A stretch of DNA of 64,000 nucleotides, from positions 98,900-162,899 of the forward strand of contig CAZNLH010000002.1 in NCBI GenBank assembly GCA_964573995.1, read 5' to 3'. This document shows, one piece after another, positions 22,715-32,075 of the stretch. Within the stretch, counting starts at the first letter, position 1. Each line of letters starts with the position of its first letter. This DNA comes from CAZNLH01 sp964573995 (lineage in GTDB: Bacteria > Gemmatimonadota > CAZMKB01 > CAZNLH01). A program made the translations under genes and the position numbers. The notes below the pieces were generated by a model. That model saw only the letters and a list, made by a program, of their open reading frames with translations, searched no databases and was not told the DNA's origin.

Positions 22715-25378
22715 ATGAAGGGGCCGGAACTTTCCAAGACATACGATGCGTCGGCGGTGGAAGAGGCGATCTACCGCTGGTGGGAGGAGAACGGCTTCTT
22801 CGTCCCCTCCGGTGACAATGGCAGGGAGCCTTATACTATCATGATGCCCCCGCCTAACGTGACCGGAGTCCTCCACATGGGTCATGCCTTTAACATCACC
22901 TACCAGGATATCCTGATCAGGTGGAAGCGAATGCAGTCCTATCGGACCCTGTGGGTCCCTGGTTCCGACCATGCGGGCATCGCCACGCAGAATGTCGTAG
23001 AGAGGGCTCTGGATAGAGAGGGCCTGACGCGTGATGAACTTGGCAGGAAGAAGTTCATCGAGAAGGTCTGGCAGTGGAAAGAGGAGCATGGCAACAGGAT
23101 AGCCTTGCAACTACGCCGGTTGGGTGCCTCTTGCGATTGGAACCGCGAGAGGTTCACGATGGACGGTGGGCTCTCCCGGGCGGTTCGCAAGGCGTTCGTT
23201 CACCTGTTCGGGAGGGGGCTGATATACCGCGGGGAATACATCATCAACTGGTGCCCGAGGTGTACTACGGCCCTCTCCGATGAGGAGGTGGAGCACAGGG
23301 AGGTCGAGGGCAGGCTCTACTATATCCGCTACCCGGTGAAGGGTGAGGACCGGCTGATAGTTGTTGCTACCACCCGTCCTGAGACGATGCTGGGAGATAC
23401 TGCCGTCGCCATACACCCTGAAGACGAGCGTTACAGGGACCTGAGGGGTAAGCACGTGATACTCCCGATCATGGAGCGCGACTTGCCCGTGATAGAGGAC
23501 TCTCACGTCGACCCCGAGATGGGGACCGGGATCGTAAAGATCACGCCGGCCCATGATCCCGAAGACTTCGAGATGGGACGGCGTCACGACCTGCCGATGG
23601 TAAACATCCTGAACCCGGACGGGTGCCTGAACGAGAGCGCCGGTCCATTTGCCGGCATGAATATTCTTGAGGCCAGGAAACGCGTATTGGAGAGGCTTCA
23701 GGCAGGGTCACTCGTTGAGAGGGTGGAGCCTCATACCCACATGGTTGGCCATTGCTACCGTTGCGGGACCATCGTGGAGCCATATGTCTCCACCCAGTGG
23801 TTTGTCAGGATGAAGCCGCTGGCCGAGCCGGCACTCGAGGCGTTCAGGCGGGGAGAATATCGCTTTCACCCGGAGAGGTGGACAAAGGTCTATCTCGATT
23901 GGATGGAGAATATCCGGGATTGGTGCATATCACGGCAGATCTGGTGGGGACACCGGATACCCGTGTGGTACTGCGAGGATTGCGGAGGATTGACCGTTCG
24001 GGGCGAGGACCCGTCCCAGTGCTCCCATTGCAGTTCCACGTCCATTGGGCAGGATGAGGACGTCCTGGACACCTGGTTTTCCTCCTGGCTCTGGCCATTT
24101 TCCACGCTTGGATGGCCGGACGGGGGTGATGACCTCCGCACCTTCTACCCGACGAACACACTCGTCACCGCCCCGGAGATAATCTTTTTCTGGGTGGCAC
24201 GCATGATCATGGCTGGGATCGAATTCATGGGCGAGGTCCCCTTCCATGACATCTACATACACGGGACCATCCGCGATGACACGGGCCGCAAGATGTCCAA
24301 GTCCCTGCAGAATACGATAGATCCCCTCGACGTGATCGCCGAGTTTGGTACGGACTCGCTGAGGTACAGCCTGGTCAGCATTGCCTCTGAGGGACAGGAT
24401 GTCTACCTGGCCCCGGAGAAGTTTCACGTGGGCCGCAACCTGACAAACAAGATCTGGAACGCGGCTCGGTTGCTGCTCCTCAACATGGGCGATCCGAGGC
24501 GGCTGGGGCCTGGACTACCGGAGCGTGACCTGATGACGCTGGCCGATCGCTGGATCCTGTCCCGTTACAAGGGTACCGTCGAGGTTGTAACGGATTCGCT
24601 CGAAGGGTTTCGTTTCAACGAGGCGGCGTCGGCGCTCTATGACTTCTTCTGGCACGACTATTGTGACGCATATATCGAACTGACGAAATCGAGGTTAGTA
24701 TGCGATTCGGGGCAACCCGGCCTGGACAAGGAGACGGCCTGCCAGGTCTCGAGGTATGTATTCGAGGGGGTGCTCAGGCTCTTTCATCCATTCATCCCGT
24801 TTATCACGGAGGAACTCTGGAGGAGATTCGCCGGTGATGGTCCCACCATAATGAAGGAACGATGGCCGGCAATTGGGGCGGACCTGCTGGATCCGGAGGC
24901 CGAAGAAGAAATGGCTTATCTGAGGGGTATCATCCACAGGTGCCTGATGCTGAAGGGGGATTACGGGGTGAAAATCAGCAGGAAGGCCGCCGCTCATTTT
25001 CTCGAAGGGGACGGGGAAAAAAGAGAGGTTCTCAAGGCCCACGCGGATTATATCAATCGCTTGGCCGGCATCGATCCTGTCAACGTTCACTCGGCTTATT
25101 CCCCTCCACGGCAGGTGGCGCGCTCTGTCTTCGAGTCGACCGAGGTATTCATCCCGCTCGAGGGCCTGATCGATGTCGATAAGGAGATAAAGCGGTTGAG
25201 GAGGGAGATCGATCGGATCCAGGGCCAGTTGGATCGCCTTGATCGCAGGTTGAGCAATGGTGATTTTCTGGAGAAGGCGCCCGATGACGTCGTGCGGCGG
25301 GAGAAGTCTAAGCAGGCAGATTTCAGGGAAATGCTGGGGAAATTGGAGGGAAACCTTCATGCGCTTCACGGGAGGTGA
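22715..25378 (+). CDS. valS: Valine--tRNA ligase ValS
   Basis: This class I synthetase charges tRNA-Val. The HIGH-type motif is in PPNVTGVLHMGHAFN (about residues 47-60) and KMSKS in GRKMSKSLQNT (about 523-532). The editing domain is present (TTRPETMLGDTAVAIHPED). An anticodon-binding domain follows, and the C terminus is a long coiled coil (IDVDKEIKRLRREIDRIQGQ), the ValS tRNA-binding arm. The 887 residues are full length. The ATG at 22715 gives the usual start. Its last 20 bases overlap the start of the next gene, a lipoprotein. Confidence 0.97.
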   Translation: MKGPELSKTYDASAVEEAIYRWWEENGFFVPSGDNGREPYTIMMPPPNVTGVLHMGHAFNITYQDILIRWKRMQSYRTLWVPGSDHAGIATQNVVERALDREGLTRDELGRKKFIEKVWQWKEEHGNRIALQLRRLGASCDWNRERFTMDGGLSRAVRKAFVHLFGRGLIYRGEYIINWCPRCTTALSDEEVEHREVEGRLYYIRYPVKGEDRLIVVATTRPETMLGDTAVAIHPEDERYRDLRGKHVILPIMERDLPVIEDSHVDPEMGTGIVKITPAHDPEDFEMGRRHDLPMVNILNPDGCLNESAGPFAGMNILEARKRVLERLQAGSLVERVEPHTHMVGHCYRCGTIVEPYVSTQWFVRMKPLAEPALEAFRRGEYRFHPERWTKVYLDWMENIRDWCISRQIWWGHRIPVWYCEDCGGLTVRGEDPSQCSHCSSTSIGQDEDVLDTWFSSWLWPFSTLGWPDGGDDLRTFYPTNTLVTAPEIIFFWVARMIMAGIEFMGEVPFHDIYIHGTIRDDTGRKMSKSLQNTIDPLDVIAEFGTDSLRYSLVSIASEGQDVYLAPEKFHVGRNLTNKIWNAARLLLLNMGDPRRLGPGLPERDLMTLADRWILSRYKGTVEVVTDSLEGFRFNEAASALYDFFWHDYCDAYIELTKSRLVCDSGQPGLDKETACQVSRYVFEGVLRLFHPFIPFITEELWRRFAGDGPTIMKERWPAIGADLLDPEAEEEMAYLRGIIHRCLMLKGDYGVKISRKAAAHFLEGDGEKREVLKAHADYINRLAGIDPVNVHSAYSPPRQVARSVFESTEVFIPLEGLIDVDKEIKRLRREIDRIQGQLDRLDRRLSNGDFLEKAPDDVVRREKSKQADFREMLGKLEGNLHALHGR

Positions 25379-26144
25379 TGGGCCGGCGATCCGTTGTCAT
25401 GACAAGGATCCAGGCCGGATCTTCCCCCTATTTCTATTCCACCTGATACCCCTGGGACTCCTTATCATGAGTTGTGGAAACCGTGTGCCGCCTCCGGGGG
25501 GCCCCGTGGATGATGTCCCGCCCCGTGTTGTATCGATCCGTCCCGACAGCAACGATGTGGGTGTAGACCCCCATGCCCCCGTCCGGGTGGACTTTGATGA
25601 AGAGATAACGATCCCCACCGGCCATAGGGGGATCCTCATCACGCCCTACCTTCCCGGTCTCCGGGTGAAACGCGGATGGGATAATATTGAAATCAGGCCT
25701 GACAGGGGGTGGAAGAGGCAATGCACGTACTGTGTTCATCTGAGCAGTGACATCGTGGACCTCCGCGGGAATTCGTTCGATGGGCCGTTGAATTTCTGTT
25801 TCAGCACAGGAGATTCGATCTATCGGGGCGTCATACGTGGAAGGGTCGACCTGAGCGGGAATAGTCCCGGAATGATCGAAGTGGGGGCGGTACACCTGCC
25901 TGATACGCTGCGCTATCGAACGACTGTCGATTCGACGGGCATGTTCACCTTGGGACACATCCCACGCGGTTCGTACCATATCTTTGCCTACATCGATGCA
26001 GATGGAGATAATCGTTACGACCCGGCGAAGGAGATCGGGGATGAAAAATATGTCCGGGTTGCGGGCAAGCCGGTGGAAGTGGAATTCTTGTTGCCAGTCC
26101 CCGCCGGGAGTCCCAAGTTGGAAGGAAACGGAGCGCATCAGTGA
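25359..26144 (+). CDS. Lipoprotein with SbsA-type Ig-like domain
   Basis: The protein begins with a hydrophobic stretch (FLFHLIPLGLLIMSC) whose Cys forms a lipobox, so it should be lipid-anchored. An Ig-like (Big_5/SbsA) domain follows: PPRVVSIRPDSNDVGVDPHAPVRVDFDEEI, then LRGNSFDGPLNFCFSTGD. After this comes a carboxypeptidase-regulatory-like fold (GTFTLGHIPRGSYHIFAYID type, ending DADGDNRYDPAKE). The same layout occurs in Bacteroidetes and FCB lipoproteins of unknown role. I chose the ATG at 25359, inside the end of valS, because GGAGGG lies eight bases upstream and no other in-frame start precedes the signal. Its stop overlaps the GTG of the next gene. Confidence 0.8.
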   Translation: MRFTGGDGPAIRCHDKDPGRIFPLFLFHLIPLGLLIMSCGNRVPPPGGPVDDVPPRVVSIRPDSNDVGVDPHAPVRVDFDEEITIPTGHRGILITPYLPGLRVKRGWDNIEIRPDRGWKRQCTYCVHLSSDIVDLRGNSFDGPLNFCFSTGDSIYRGVIRGRVDLSGNSPGMIEVGAVHLPDTLRYRTTVDSTGMFTLGHIPRGSYHIFAYIDADGDNRYDPAKEIGDEKYVRVAGKPVEVEFLLPVPAGSPKLEGNGAHQ

Positions 26145-28474
26145 AGTATGGCGTCAATATCCGTTGCGGCTGCATTGGGAGGAACAGTGTCTTGAGAAGG
26201 GGTCAAGAGATATCCTGGGTCACTCTTCTGTTCCTATTCGCAACGCATGGCCCGGGGCTGGCTGCATCCACCTGGACGGATTTCACCAACGTCAATACGG
26301 TCAGGGCCATGGCGGTGGATCCCAAGACGGATCGTGTCCTTATGGCCACCTGGGGCGGATTTTTGATGTATGACCAGCAGACTGGTGACGTCGAGGTGCA
26401 GGGAAGGCCGGACGGGTTTTCATCTGTCGACCTGAAAGATGTGGCGGTCGATTCGAACGGCACGGCGGCACTGGCCACCGCCGACAGGGGCATGGACATC
26501 CGCTACGAAAGCGGTACCATCCGGAACTTCACGGACCTCGACGGCCTCCCATCGAACGACATGACCTTCGTCACCTGGCACGACGGGGATATCTGGGCGG
26601 GAACGACAAAGGGCGCGGTTCAACTGGAACTCTCAGGGGGGATTCTCAAGCCTGTGAACCTCTTTTTTGCAGAACCATGGAACCTGGAGATTCGCGACAT
26701 AGCCTTCAACGGCGACACGACCGCCTTCGCCACGAATGATGGACTGTGGCTGGCCGTCGGTGGAGAGAACTTCCAGCACTTCACCTCGCAGCAGGACAGT
26801 CTCCTGGACGATTCGGTCAACTGCCTCTTCTACGACTCTACAGGGGTGCTCTACATCGGGACGAACTCCGGTGTCCAGCGCCTGGAGACGGGTGGGGCCC
26901 TGGAAAAATTGTCCGGGATCCTAACAGGGAGTTCCCTGGATGCCAATGATATCCTGAGGTGGAATGGACAACTGTGGCTGGCAACCGAAGGCGGGGTCTA
27001 TTCCTACGATGAGGAGGGTGACCAGTGGATAGCGCGCGTGGATGGTCTCGCTACCTCAAGGGTACTGTCCCTCCTGGTAACTACCGAAGGTTACCTCTAT
27101 GCAGGGACGTACCTCGGCGGATTCGCCCGGAGGATAGATGATGGATGGGCCGCAGTGACCTCCTCAGGCCCGTCTACCAACTTCATGACCAATGTCGCCG
27201 TGGACCCACGTGGGGCCCTCTGGGCCTCGACGTGGAAGGCGCCGAGGAGCGAAAGTGCCCTGGAGAGGTACGATGGATTGAACTGGGTCTCCTACGCTGA
27301 ATCTAACAGCGGATTGGCCTACAATTATGAGAGTGCCCTGAGCATCGCGCCGGACTCTACTGTCTGGGCAGGGTCTCCCTGGTACAACTCGGCAACCGGC
27401 CGTTCCGGGCTCAGTGTTCTTGACGACGCGGGGACACCATCCCTGGGCGACGATCACTGGTGGCGTTTCTCCTCCGATTCGAGCGGACTATCAGGTGACG
27501 CCATCAGGACCGAAGTCGTGTTTTCGGGAAAAGATGCGGCCTGGGTCGGCTCCTGGGAGCAGTTCAGTGACTTCGGGCTGAGGGGGGGGCTGGACCTCCT
27601 TCAGGACTACAAAGGAGAGGCTCGTTTCCGTTCATTCGTAGACTACCTGCGCGACGAGGACGTCAGCGCCCTCGCCCTCGACCGTCAGGGGAACCTCTGG
27701 ATAGGCTACAACGAGGCGGGAGTGGATGTATTCATACTGGAGCCGGTGAGTGGGACGGACAGCCTGATCCTCCAGGTAGATCCCGATGAACATTTTTTAC
27801 TCTCTTCGGCGGTCAATGACCTCAAGGTGGGCCCGGAGAACCACCTCTGGATCGCGTCGGCCACGGGGGTGAACGAGGTCGACTTTCTCTCGAACCCGGC
27901 TGATCGGTCTTCCTATTCATGGAGATCATTCACACGCGAAAACACTGGAGGTGGAATCCCCGACCTGTTGGTCAGGGATATCGAGTTCCAGGGGGGTCAA
28001 TACGTGTGGCTCGCCACACCGTCTGGCGTTAGCCGGTACGATCGGATCAATGACCGGTGGACGGTCTTCAATGAAGGGAACAGTGGACTGATAGACAACA
28101 GGGTCTGGGATATCTCCGTCGACGAGGTACGAAACGTGGTCTGGTTTGCTACCGAGAAGGGGATCAGCAGGTACAGCCCGCTGGCGGACCAGCCCCCCGT
28201 CGAGTCGTCACGGAAGATCATCGTCTTCCCGAACCCGTTTACCCCCTCTTTGGGCCATACCCGTGTATCGATGGGTCCCTTTTCCTCTCAGGCATCCATA
28301 ACCGTCTACAGCCTCGGTGGCAGGGAGGTCATGAAAATCAAGGGGGACTCCGAATGGATCGAGTGGGACACGCGTGATTCAACGGGGAAATTGCTTCCAA
28401 GCGGCGTCTATCTCCTCGTATCGAGCACGGGCGGGGGAGGCGCGGCCGTGGGGAAGTTGGCCATTGTCCGTTAG
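26141..28474 (+). CDS. Secreted beta-propeller protein with C-terminal sorting domain
   Basis: A signal sequence (about residues 1-42) is followed by many repeats of the two-component-regulator-propeller type. Examples are TDFTNVNTVRAMAVDPKTDRVLMATWGG, VNCLFYDSTGVLYIGTNSGV and VWDISVDEVRNVVWFATEKGISRY. These form one or two beta propellers, as in PorZ-like and sensor ectodomains. From about residue 695 a type-A sorting or FlgD-like tail appears: IIVFPNPFTPSLGHTRV, ITVYSLGGREVM, GKLLPSGVYLLV. No kinase or membrane domain is present, so it is likely exported and surface-associated. The GTGA overlap with the lipoprotein gene suggests the two work together. Confidence 0.85.
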   Translation: MKYGVNIRCGCIGRNSVLRRGQEISWVTLLFLFATHGPGLAASTWTDFTNVNTVRAMAVDPKTDRVLMATWGGFLMYDQQTGDVEVQGRPDGFSSVDLKDVAVDSNGTAALATADRGMDIRYESGTIRNFTDLDGLPSNDMTFVTWHDGDIWAGTTKGAVQLELSGGILKPVNLFFAEPWNLEIRDIAFNGDTTAFATNDGLWLAVGGENFQHFTSQQDSLLDDSVNCLFYDSTGVLYIGTNSGVQRLETGGALEKLSGILTGSSLDANDILRWNGQLWLATEGGVYSYDEEGDQWIARVDGLATSRVLSLLVTTEGYLYAGTYLGGFARRIDDGWAAVTSSGPSTNFMTNVAVDPRGALWASTWKAPRSESALERYDGLNWVSYAESNSGLAYNYESALSIAPDSTVWAGSPWYNSATGRSGLSVLDDAGTPSLGDDHWWRFSSDSSGLSGDAIRTEVVFSGKDAAWVGSWEQFSDFGLRGGLDLLQDYKGEARFRSFVDYLRDEDVSALALDRQGNLWIGYNEAGVDVFILEPVSGTDSLILQVDPDEHFLLSSAVNDLKVGPENHLWIASATGVNEVDFLSNPADRSSYSWRSFTRENTGGGIPDLLVRDIEFQGGQYVWLATPSGVSRYDRINDRWTVFNEGNSGLIDNRVWDISVDEVRNVVWFATEKGISRYSPLADQPPVESSRKIIVFPNPFTPSLGHTRVSMGPFSSQASITVYSLGGREVMKIKGDSEWIEWDTRDSTGKLLPSGVYLLVSSTGGGGAAVGKLAIVR

Positions 28475-28525
28475 TGATCCCATCGCGTCCATCGTACGTC
28501 TCCAACGGTTGAACAATGGAATGAG

Positions 28526-29530
28526 ATGAAGGCGTCGGTTGTCATCCCCGCACACAATAATCCCGGAGCGGTTAATAGGGCGATAAGGAGCCTCGAGGTG
28601 CAGGTGTCTGCACTCGGGTGTGTCGAGATATTAGTCGTGGACGACGGGTCCGATCCCCCACTCGTGGAGGGACTGGAGGTGGGTCTTGATGGAGGCTGCC
28701 TCGAGGTAATCAGGAACGATCGAGTGATGGGGAGGGCGGCGGCGAGGAACGCGGGCGTCAGGCGGGCACGGGGAGATGTCATCATATTCATGGACAGCGA
28801 CATGAGCGCGCACCCAGATTTCATTGCACGACACCTGGAGGTCCATCGGGCCCGGAAGGGGGTAGCGGTGGTAGGCCATGTGGACTGGACCGGCACTTCG
28901 ACCCTGGATAGGTACCTCGAATCCCGGGGCGTAAAGAAGGTCCGTGAGGGCGATGAAATCCCGTGGAGGTACTTTGCCTCCGGTAACGCCTCGATATTGA
29001 GGTCCGACTTCGAGAAGGCCGGCCCCTTTTACGAGGGCTTGAAGGCATGGGGGGGTGAAGACACCCTCTTGGGCTACGATCTCGAGGTTCACGGGATCTC
29101 GCTTGTCTACCTGAAAGAGGCGGTGACATATCATCACGGTAGGATACGATTGGACGACCTGTGCGAGAGGAATTATGCCTTCGGGAGATGTTCTCTTCCC
29201 TTGATGGTCTCGAAGAGGCCCGGTATCTCGAGGGAAATGAGGGTCCATTACCTCTCGCGCCCCGGGGATGGTGAGGCGGGTGTGGTGGAGCGCTGGGTCA
29301 AACGCCTCTTTGTGCGCGGGTTGCTGAGGTTCCCGGGGCATCTCGCGGTGAAGGCCGTCCTACCTCTGACATGGAAGTGGCTATCGTACTATTGTTACGA
29401 CTATCTGGTATATTCGAGTATCCTTCGCGGCTACCGGGATTTTCTACGAGATGAAGTGGAGGCAAGTGTGGATGGGAAAGAACTCGGCATTGAACGGACT
29501 GCCGCGAGACATGGCGGGGAGGGACGATGA
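28526..29530 (+). CDS. GT2 family glycosyltransferase
   Basis: A family 2 GT-A domain is clear: SVVIPAHNNPGAVNRAIRSLEVQ, LVVDDGSDPP, RNDRVMGRAAARNAGV, and the metal site FMDSDMSAHPDFI. The second half has the acceptor-domain pattern FEKAGPFYEGLKAWGGEDTLLGYDLEV, typical of chondroitin-synthase-like and polypeptide-transferase-like members. The C-terminal 60 residues are hydrophobic and basic (GHLAVKAVLPLTWKWLSYYCYDYL) and may lie on the membrane. Donor and acceptor are unknown. The last four bases overlap the selA start (ATGA), an unusual pairing that may only reflect compaction. Confidence 0.88.
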   Translation: MKASVVIPAHNNPGAVNRAIRSLEVQVSALGCVEILVVDDGSDPPLVEGLEVGLDGGCLEVIRNDRVMGRAAARNAGVRRARGDVIIFMDSDMSAHPDFIARHLEVHRARKGVAVVGHVDWTGTSTLDRYLESRGVKKVREGDEIPWRYFASGNASILRSDFEKAGPFYEGLKAWGGEDTLLGYDLEVHGISLVYLKEAVTYHHGRIRLDDLCERNYAFGRCSLPLMVSKRPGISREMRVHYLSRPGDGEAGVVERWVKRLFVRGLLRFPGHLAVKAVLPLTWKWLSYYCYDYLVYSSILRGYRDFLRDEVEASVDGKELGIERTAARHGGEGR

Positions 29531-30912
29531 GCCGGGAGGCCTTGAGGCATATCCCCTCGATGGACGTTCTGCTGAACGACTCAAGGTTGCAGGATTTGGT
29601 GGGGCGGTTTTCAAGGGAAGAGATAAAGATGGAACTTGAATTGGTCATTGATGAGTTCAGGAGTGACATCCTGGCCGGGCGGACCACCGAATACTCGGGA
29701 CTCGGAGAGGGGATTATCGAGAGACTGCTGAGGCGGATCGACAGAGGGGGTTTCTCGTCCCTTAGGTCTGTAATAAACGGGACAGGTGTGATACTTCATA
29801 CCAACCTCGGGCGTTCCCTGCTTGCCGATCAGGCGATCAAGGCCATCGAGGAGGTGTCAAGGGGCTATTGTTCGCTTGAATATGACATCGAACAGGGAAA
29901 GAGGGGCTCTCGGTACGTTCACTGTGAGGGGCTTCTGAAGAGACTTACAGGAGCGGAGGCCGCCCTCGTGGTAAACAACAATGCGGCGGCCGTGACGCTC
30001 GTCCTTAATACCTTCTCAGAAGGCAGAGAGGCGATCGTCTCCAGGGGAGAGTTGGTGGAGATAGGCGGTTCGTTCAGGATGCCGGATATAATGGCGAAGA
30101 GCGGCGCTACCATGGTGGAGGTTGGAACGACCAACAAGACTCGGATATCAGATTATCGGCATGCGTCATCTGAAAGGACGGGCGTTGTATTAAAGGTTCA
30201 TCGAAGCAATTTCAGCATGGCTGGTTTCGTGGACGAGGCCACTATTCGGGAACTGGCGGAATTCAGCCGGGAGATCTCCGTTCCATTCCTGTATGATCAG
30301 GGGAGCGGGGTCCTCATGGGACTCGATTCATTCGGGATCATGGGAGAGCATACCGTTAGGGAATGCCTGCAAATGGGTGCGTCGGCCGTCTGCTTCAGCG
30401 GGGACAAACTGCTGGGAGGACCGCAGGCCGGGATCATTGTAGGTGCCAAGGAGGTCGTAGAGCGGACCAGGGCCAATCCATTGACTCGGACATACCGGGT
30501 GGACAAATTTACCCTTGCCGCCCTTGGGGCCACACTCAGGCTGTATCTCGATCCGGATAGGGCCCTCAGGGATATCCCCGTACTTCGCATGTTGACATCG
30601 CCTTGCGGTGAACTGGAAGTACGCGGTCGATCGATAATTCGATCTCTCGGTAAGGGTAGTTCGGTGGGTGTATCCATTGAAGAGGTCTCCTCCGAAGTCG
30701 GGGGAGGTACCCTGCCGTCACTTTCCATCCCTTCTCTCGCCCTTTCCATCGAAATGCGTGGAGGAGATGTAAATCGGCTGGAGAGGTCGGCCAGGGGATG
30801 GAACCCTCCCATAATAGGCAGAATTTCCAGGGGCAGGTTCCTCTTGGATCTCCGGACCATCCAACCTTCCGATGATCCGGCGGTCATCTCCTGCCTCAAG
30901 GCGTGCCTTTAA
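29527..30912 (+). CDS. selA: L-seryl-tRNA(Sec) selenium transferase SelA
   Basis: SelA is the PLP-dependent decameric enzyme that turns seryl-tRNA(Sec) into selenocysteinyl-tRNA using selenophosphate. The N-terminal tRNA-binding region is followed by the marker NGTGVILHTNLGRSLL. Further on come AALVVNNNAAAVTLVLNT and the PLP-lysine site FSGDKLLGGPQAG, where Lys294 should form the Schiff base. The 461 residues are full length. This implies the organism makes selenoproteins, but selB, selC and selD are not in the window. It overlaps the glycosyltransferase by four bases and runs directly into gmhB. Confidence 0.95.
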   Translation: MSREALRHIPSMDVLLNDSRLQDLVGRFSREEIKMELELVIDEFRSDILAGRTTEYSGLGEGIIERLLRRIDRGGFSSLRSVINGTGVILHTNLGRSLLADQAIKAIEEVSRGYCSLEYDIEQGKRGSRYVHCEGLLKRLTGAEAALVVNNNAAAVTLVLNTFSEGREAIVSRGELVEIGGSFRMPDIMAKSGATMVEVGTTNKTRISDYRHASSERTGVVLKVHRSNFSMAGFVDEATIRELAEFSREISVPFLYDQGSGVLMGLDSFGIMGEHTVRECLQMGASAVCFSGDKLLGGPQAGIIVGAKEVVERTRANPLTRTYRVDKFTLAALGATLRLYLDPDRALRDIPVLRMLTSPCGELEVRGRSIIRSLGKGSSVGVSIEEVSSEVGGGTLPSLSIPSLALSIEMRGGDVNRLERSARGWNPPIIGRISRGRFLLDLRTIQPSDDPAVISCLKACL

Positions 30913-30923
30913 GGGATGGGGTG

Positions 30924-31502
30924 ATGGAAGATATTGCCGCTTTTCTGGATCGGGACGGAACGATTATAGAGGACATACCATACCTATCAAACCCCGATGA
31001 GGTCTCCCTCCTGCCCGGTGCAGGATCAGCCATAGCACGTCTGAACCGGAGCGGCATAAAGACCATCATGATAACCAACCAGTCCGGGATAGCCAGGGGC
31101 TATTACACCACCGAGATCGTTGAGGCGATACACGAACGTCTGCGCGGGCTCCTTGCGATGGAGGGGGCGTTTCTCGACGCAATCTATTACTGTCCCCACC
31201 TGCCCCCCGAAATGATAGGGGAGGAGGAGGACCCCTGTGACTGTCGTAAGCCGGAGTTGGGGCTCGTCTATCAGGCACAGCGAGACCACAAGATCAACCT
31301 CGACGGATCGTTCTTCTTGGGGGACCGGTTGACCGATATGGAACTCGCCCGGCGAATCGGGGGTGTGGGAATCCTGGTAGAGACCGGCTATGGACCGACC
31401 GCCCTCGAGGAGTACGGGACGGCGATACGTGATTTCCACATCTGCAAGGCCCTCCCCGAGGCGGTTACCCTGTTGCTCTCCCTTCGTTCTGCCTCCAGGT
31501 GA
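30924..31502 (+). CDS. gmhB: D-glycero-beta-D-manno-heptose 1,7-bisphosphate 7-phosphatase GmhB
   Basis: GmhB is a HAD-family phosphatase in the ADP-heptose pathway for the LPS inner core. The HAD nucleophile motif AFLDRDGTI is near residue 7. Next come ITNQSGIARGYY and the zinc-binding region with CPHLPPE and CDCRKPELGL; the final motif is FFLGDRLTDMELA. The ATG at 30924 follows AAGGGATGGGG and places the nucleophile close to the N terminus as is usual. An earlier GTG at 30903 overlaps selA. The related histidinol-phosphate phosphatase is less likely because this is a single-domain protein outside a his operon. Confidence 0.9.
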   Translation: MEDIAAFLDRDGTIIEDIPYLSNPDEVSLLPGAGSAIARLNRSGIKTIMITNQSGIARGYYTTEIVEAIHERLRGLLAMEGAFLDAIYYCPHLPPEMIGEEEDPCDCRKPELGLVYQAQRDHKINLDGSFFLGDRLTDMELARRIGGVGILVETGYGPTALEEYGTAIRDFHICKALPEAVTLLLSLRSASR

Positions 31503-31708
31503 CATCCACCTCCCTTATCGTCGAAGATAATGCCCCGATTACGGTGGAGATCGTCCCTGGCGACGAATTTCTATTACCCATCCAACCGGACAAGAAGCCG
31601 CGACTCCAGGCCTTGCTTGCACCTGAATCGTGCGATCCCTATCCATGCTGGTATGATGTTTGCTGCATTGGTTGGGTGGAGGTAAGTCGGAACCATGACA
31701 GGCAATAG
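31499..31708 (+). CDS. Possible small Cys-rich protein
   Basis: A 69-residue frame opens with GTG overlapping the gmhB stop (GTGA), the same coupling used by many real genes here. Its second half has a Cys cluster, SCDPYPCWYDVCC, which could bind metal or form disulfides. No signal peptide, membrane segment or known family was recognised. It overlaps the next small frame by 14 bases. It may be a real small gene or simply open sequence. Confidence 0.35.
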   Translation: MTSTSLIVEDNAPITVEIVPGDEFLLPIQPDKKPRLQALLAPESCDPYPCWYDVCCIGWVEVSRNHDRQ

Positions 31709-32075
31709 GAGATTCTTGATACTTCAAGACAATCTCGCCCGCGCCGAGCGGTCCGGAGATCTCTTTTCCATGGCGAAGGGATATATCATCCTTGCGGAGA
31801 AATTGATCAGGGCAGGCGATCGTCGGCTCGCGAGCCTCTTCTTAAGACGGGCCGGTGAGTGCCTCGATGGGACCGGGGTCCCTTCGGCATGCTGTTACTG
31901 GGCACCCGTGAAAGGGGGACGCTTGTGCAGCGCCAAGGACCTGGTGGAGAGGTGGGTAGCGAGTCGATACATGGGTGACCATGGGGCAGGACACAAGGAG
32001 CCGCTTTCTTATGCGACCTCCGCTGGAGAGATGGCCCCCCCTACCGAACAGAGCCAAGGGCACGGTCGAGGTTGA
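31695..32075 (+). CDS. Possible small helical protein with Cys-rich middle
   Basis: The N-terminal 55 residues look like two TPR-like amphipathic helices (NLARAERSGDLFSMAKGYIILAEKL, then GDRRLASLFLRRAGECL). A Cys-containing stretch (SACCYWAPVKGGRLC) and a low-complexity tail follow. GGAGGT lies 11 bases before the ATG, a rather long spacing. The last 35 bases overlap the 3' end of the converging GH15 gene, so the tail is doubtful and the true C terminus could be lost by mutation. No family recognised. Confidence 0.4.
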   Translation: MTGNRRFLILQDNLARAERSGDLFSMAKGYIILAEKLIRAGDRRLASLFLRRAGECLDGTGVPSACCYWAPVKGGRLCSAKDLVERWVASRYMGDHGAGHKEPLSYATSAGEMAPPTEQSQGHGRG

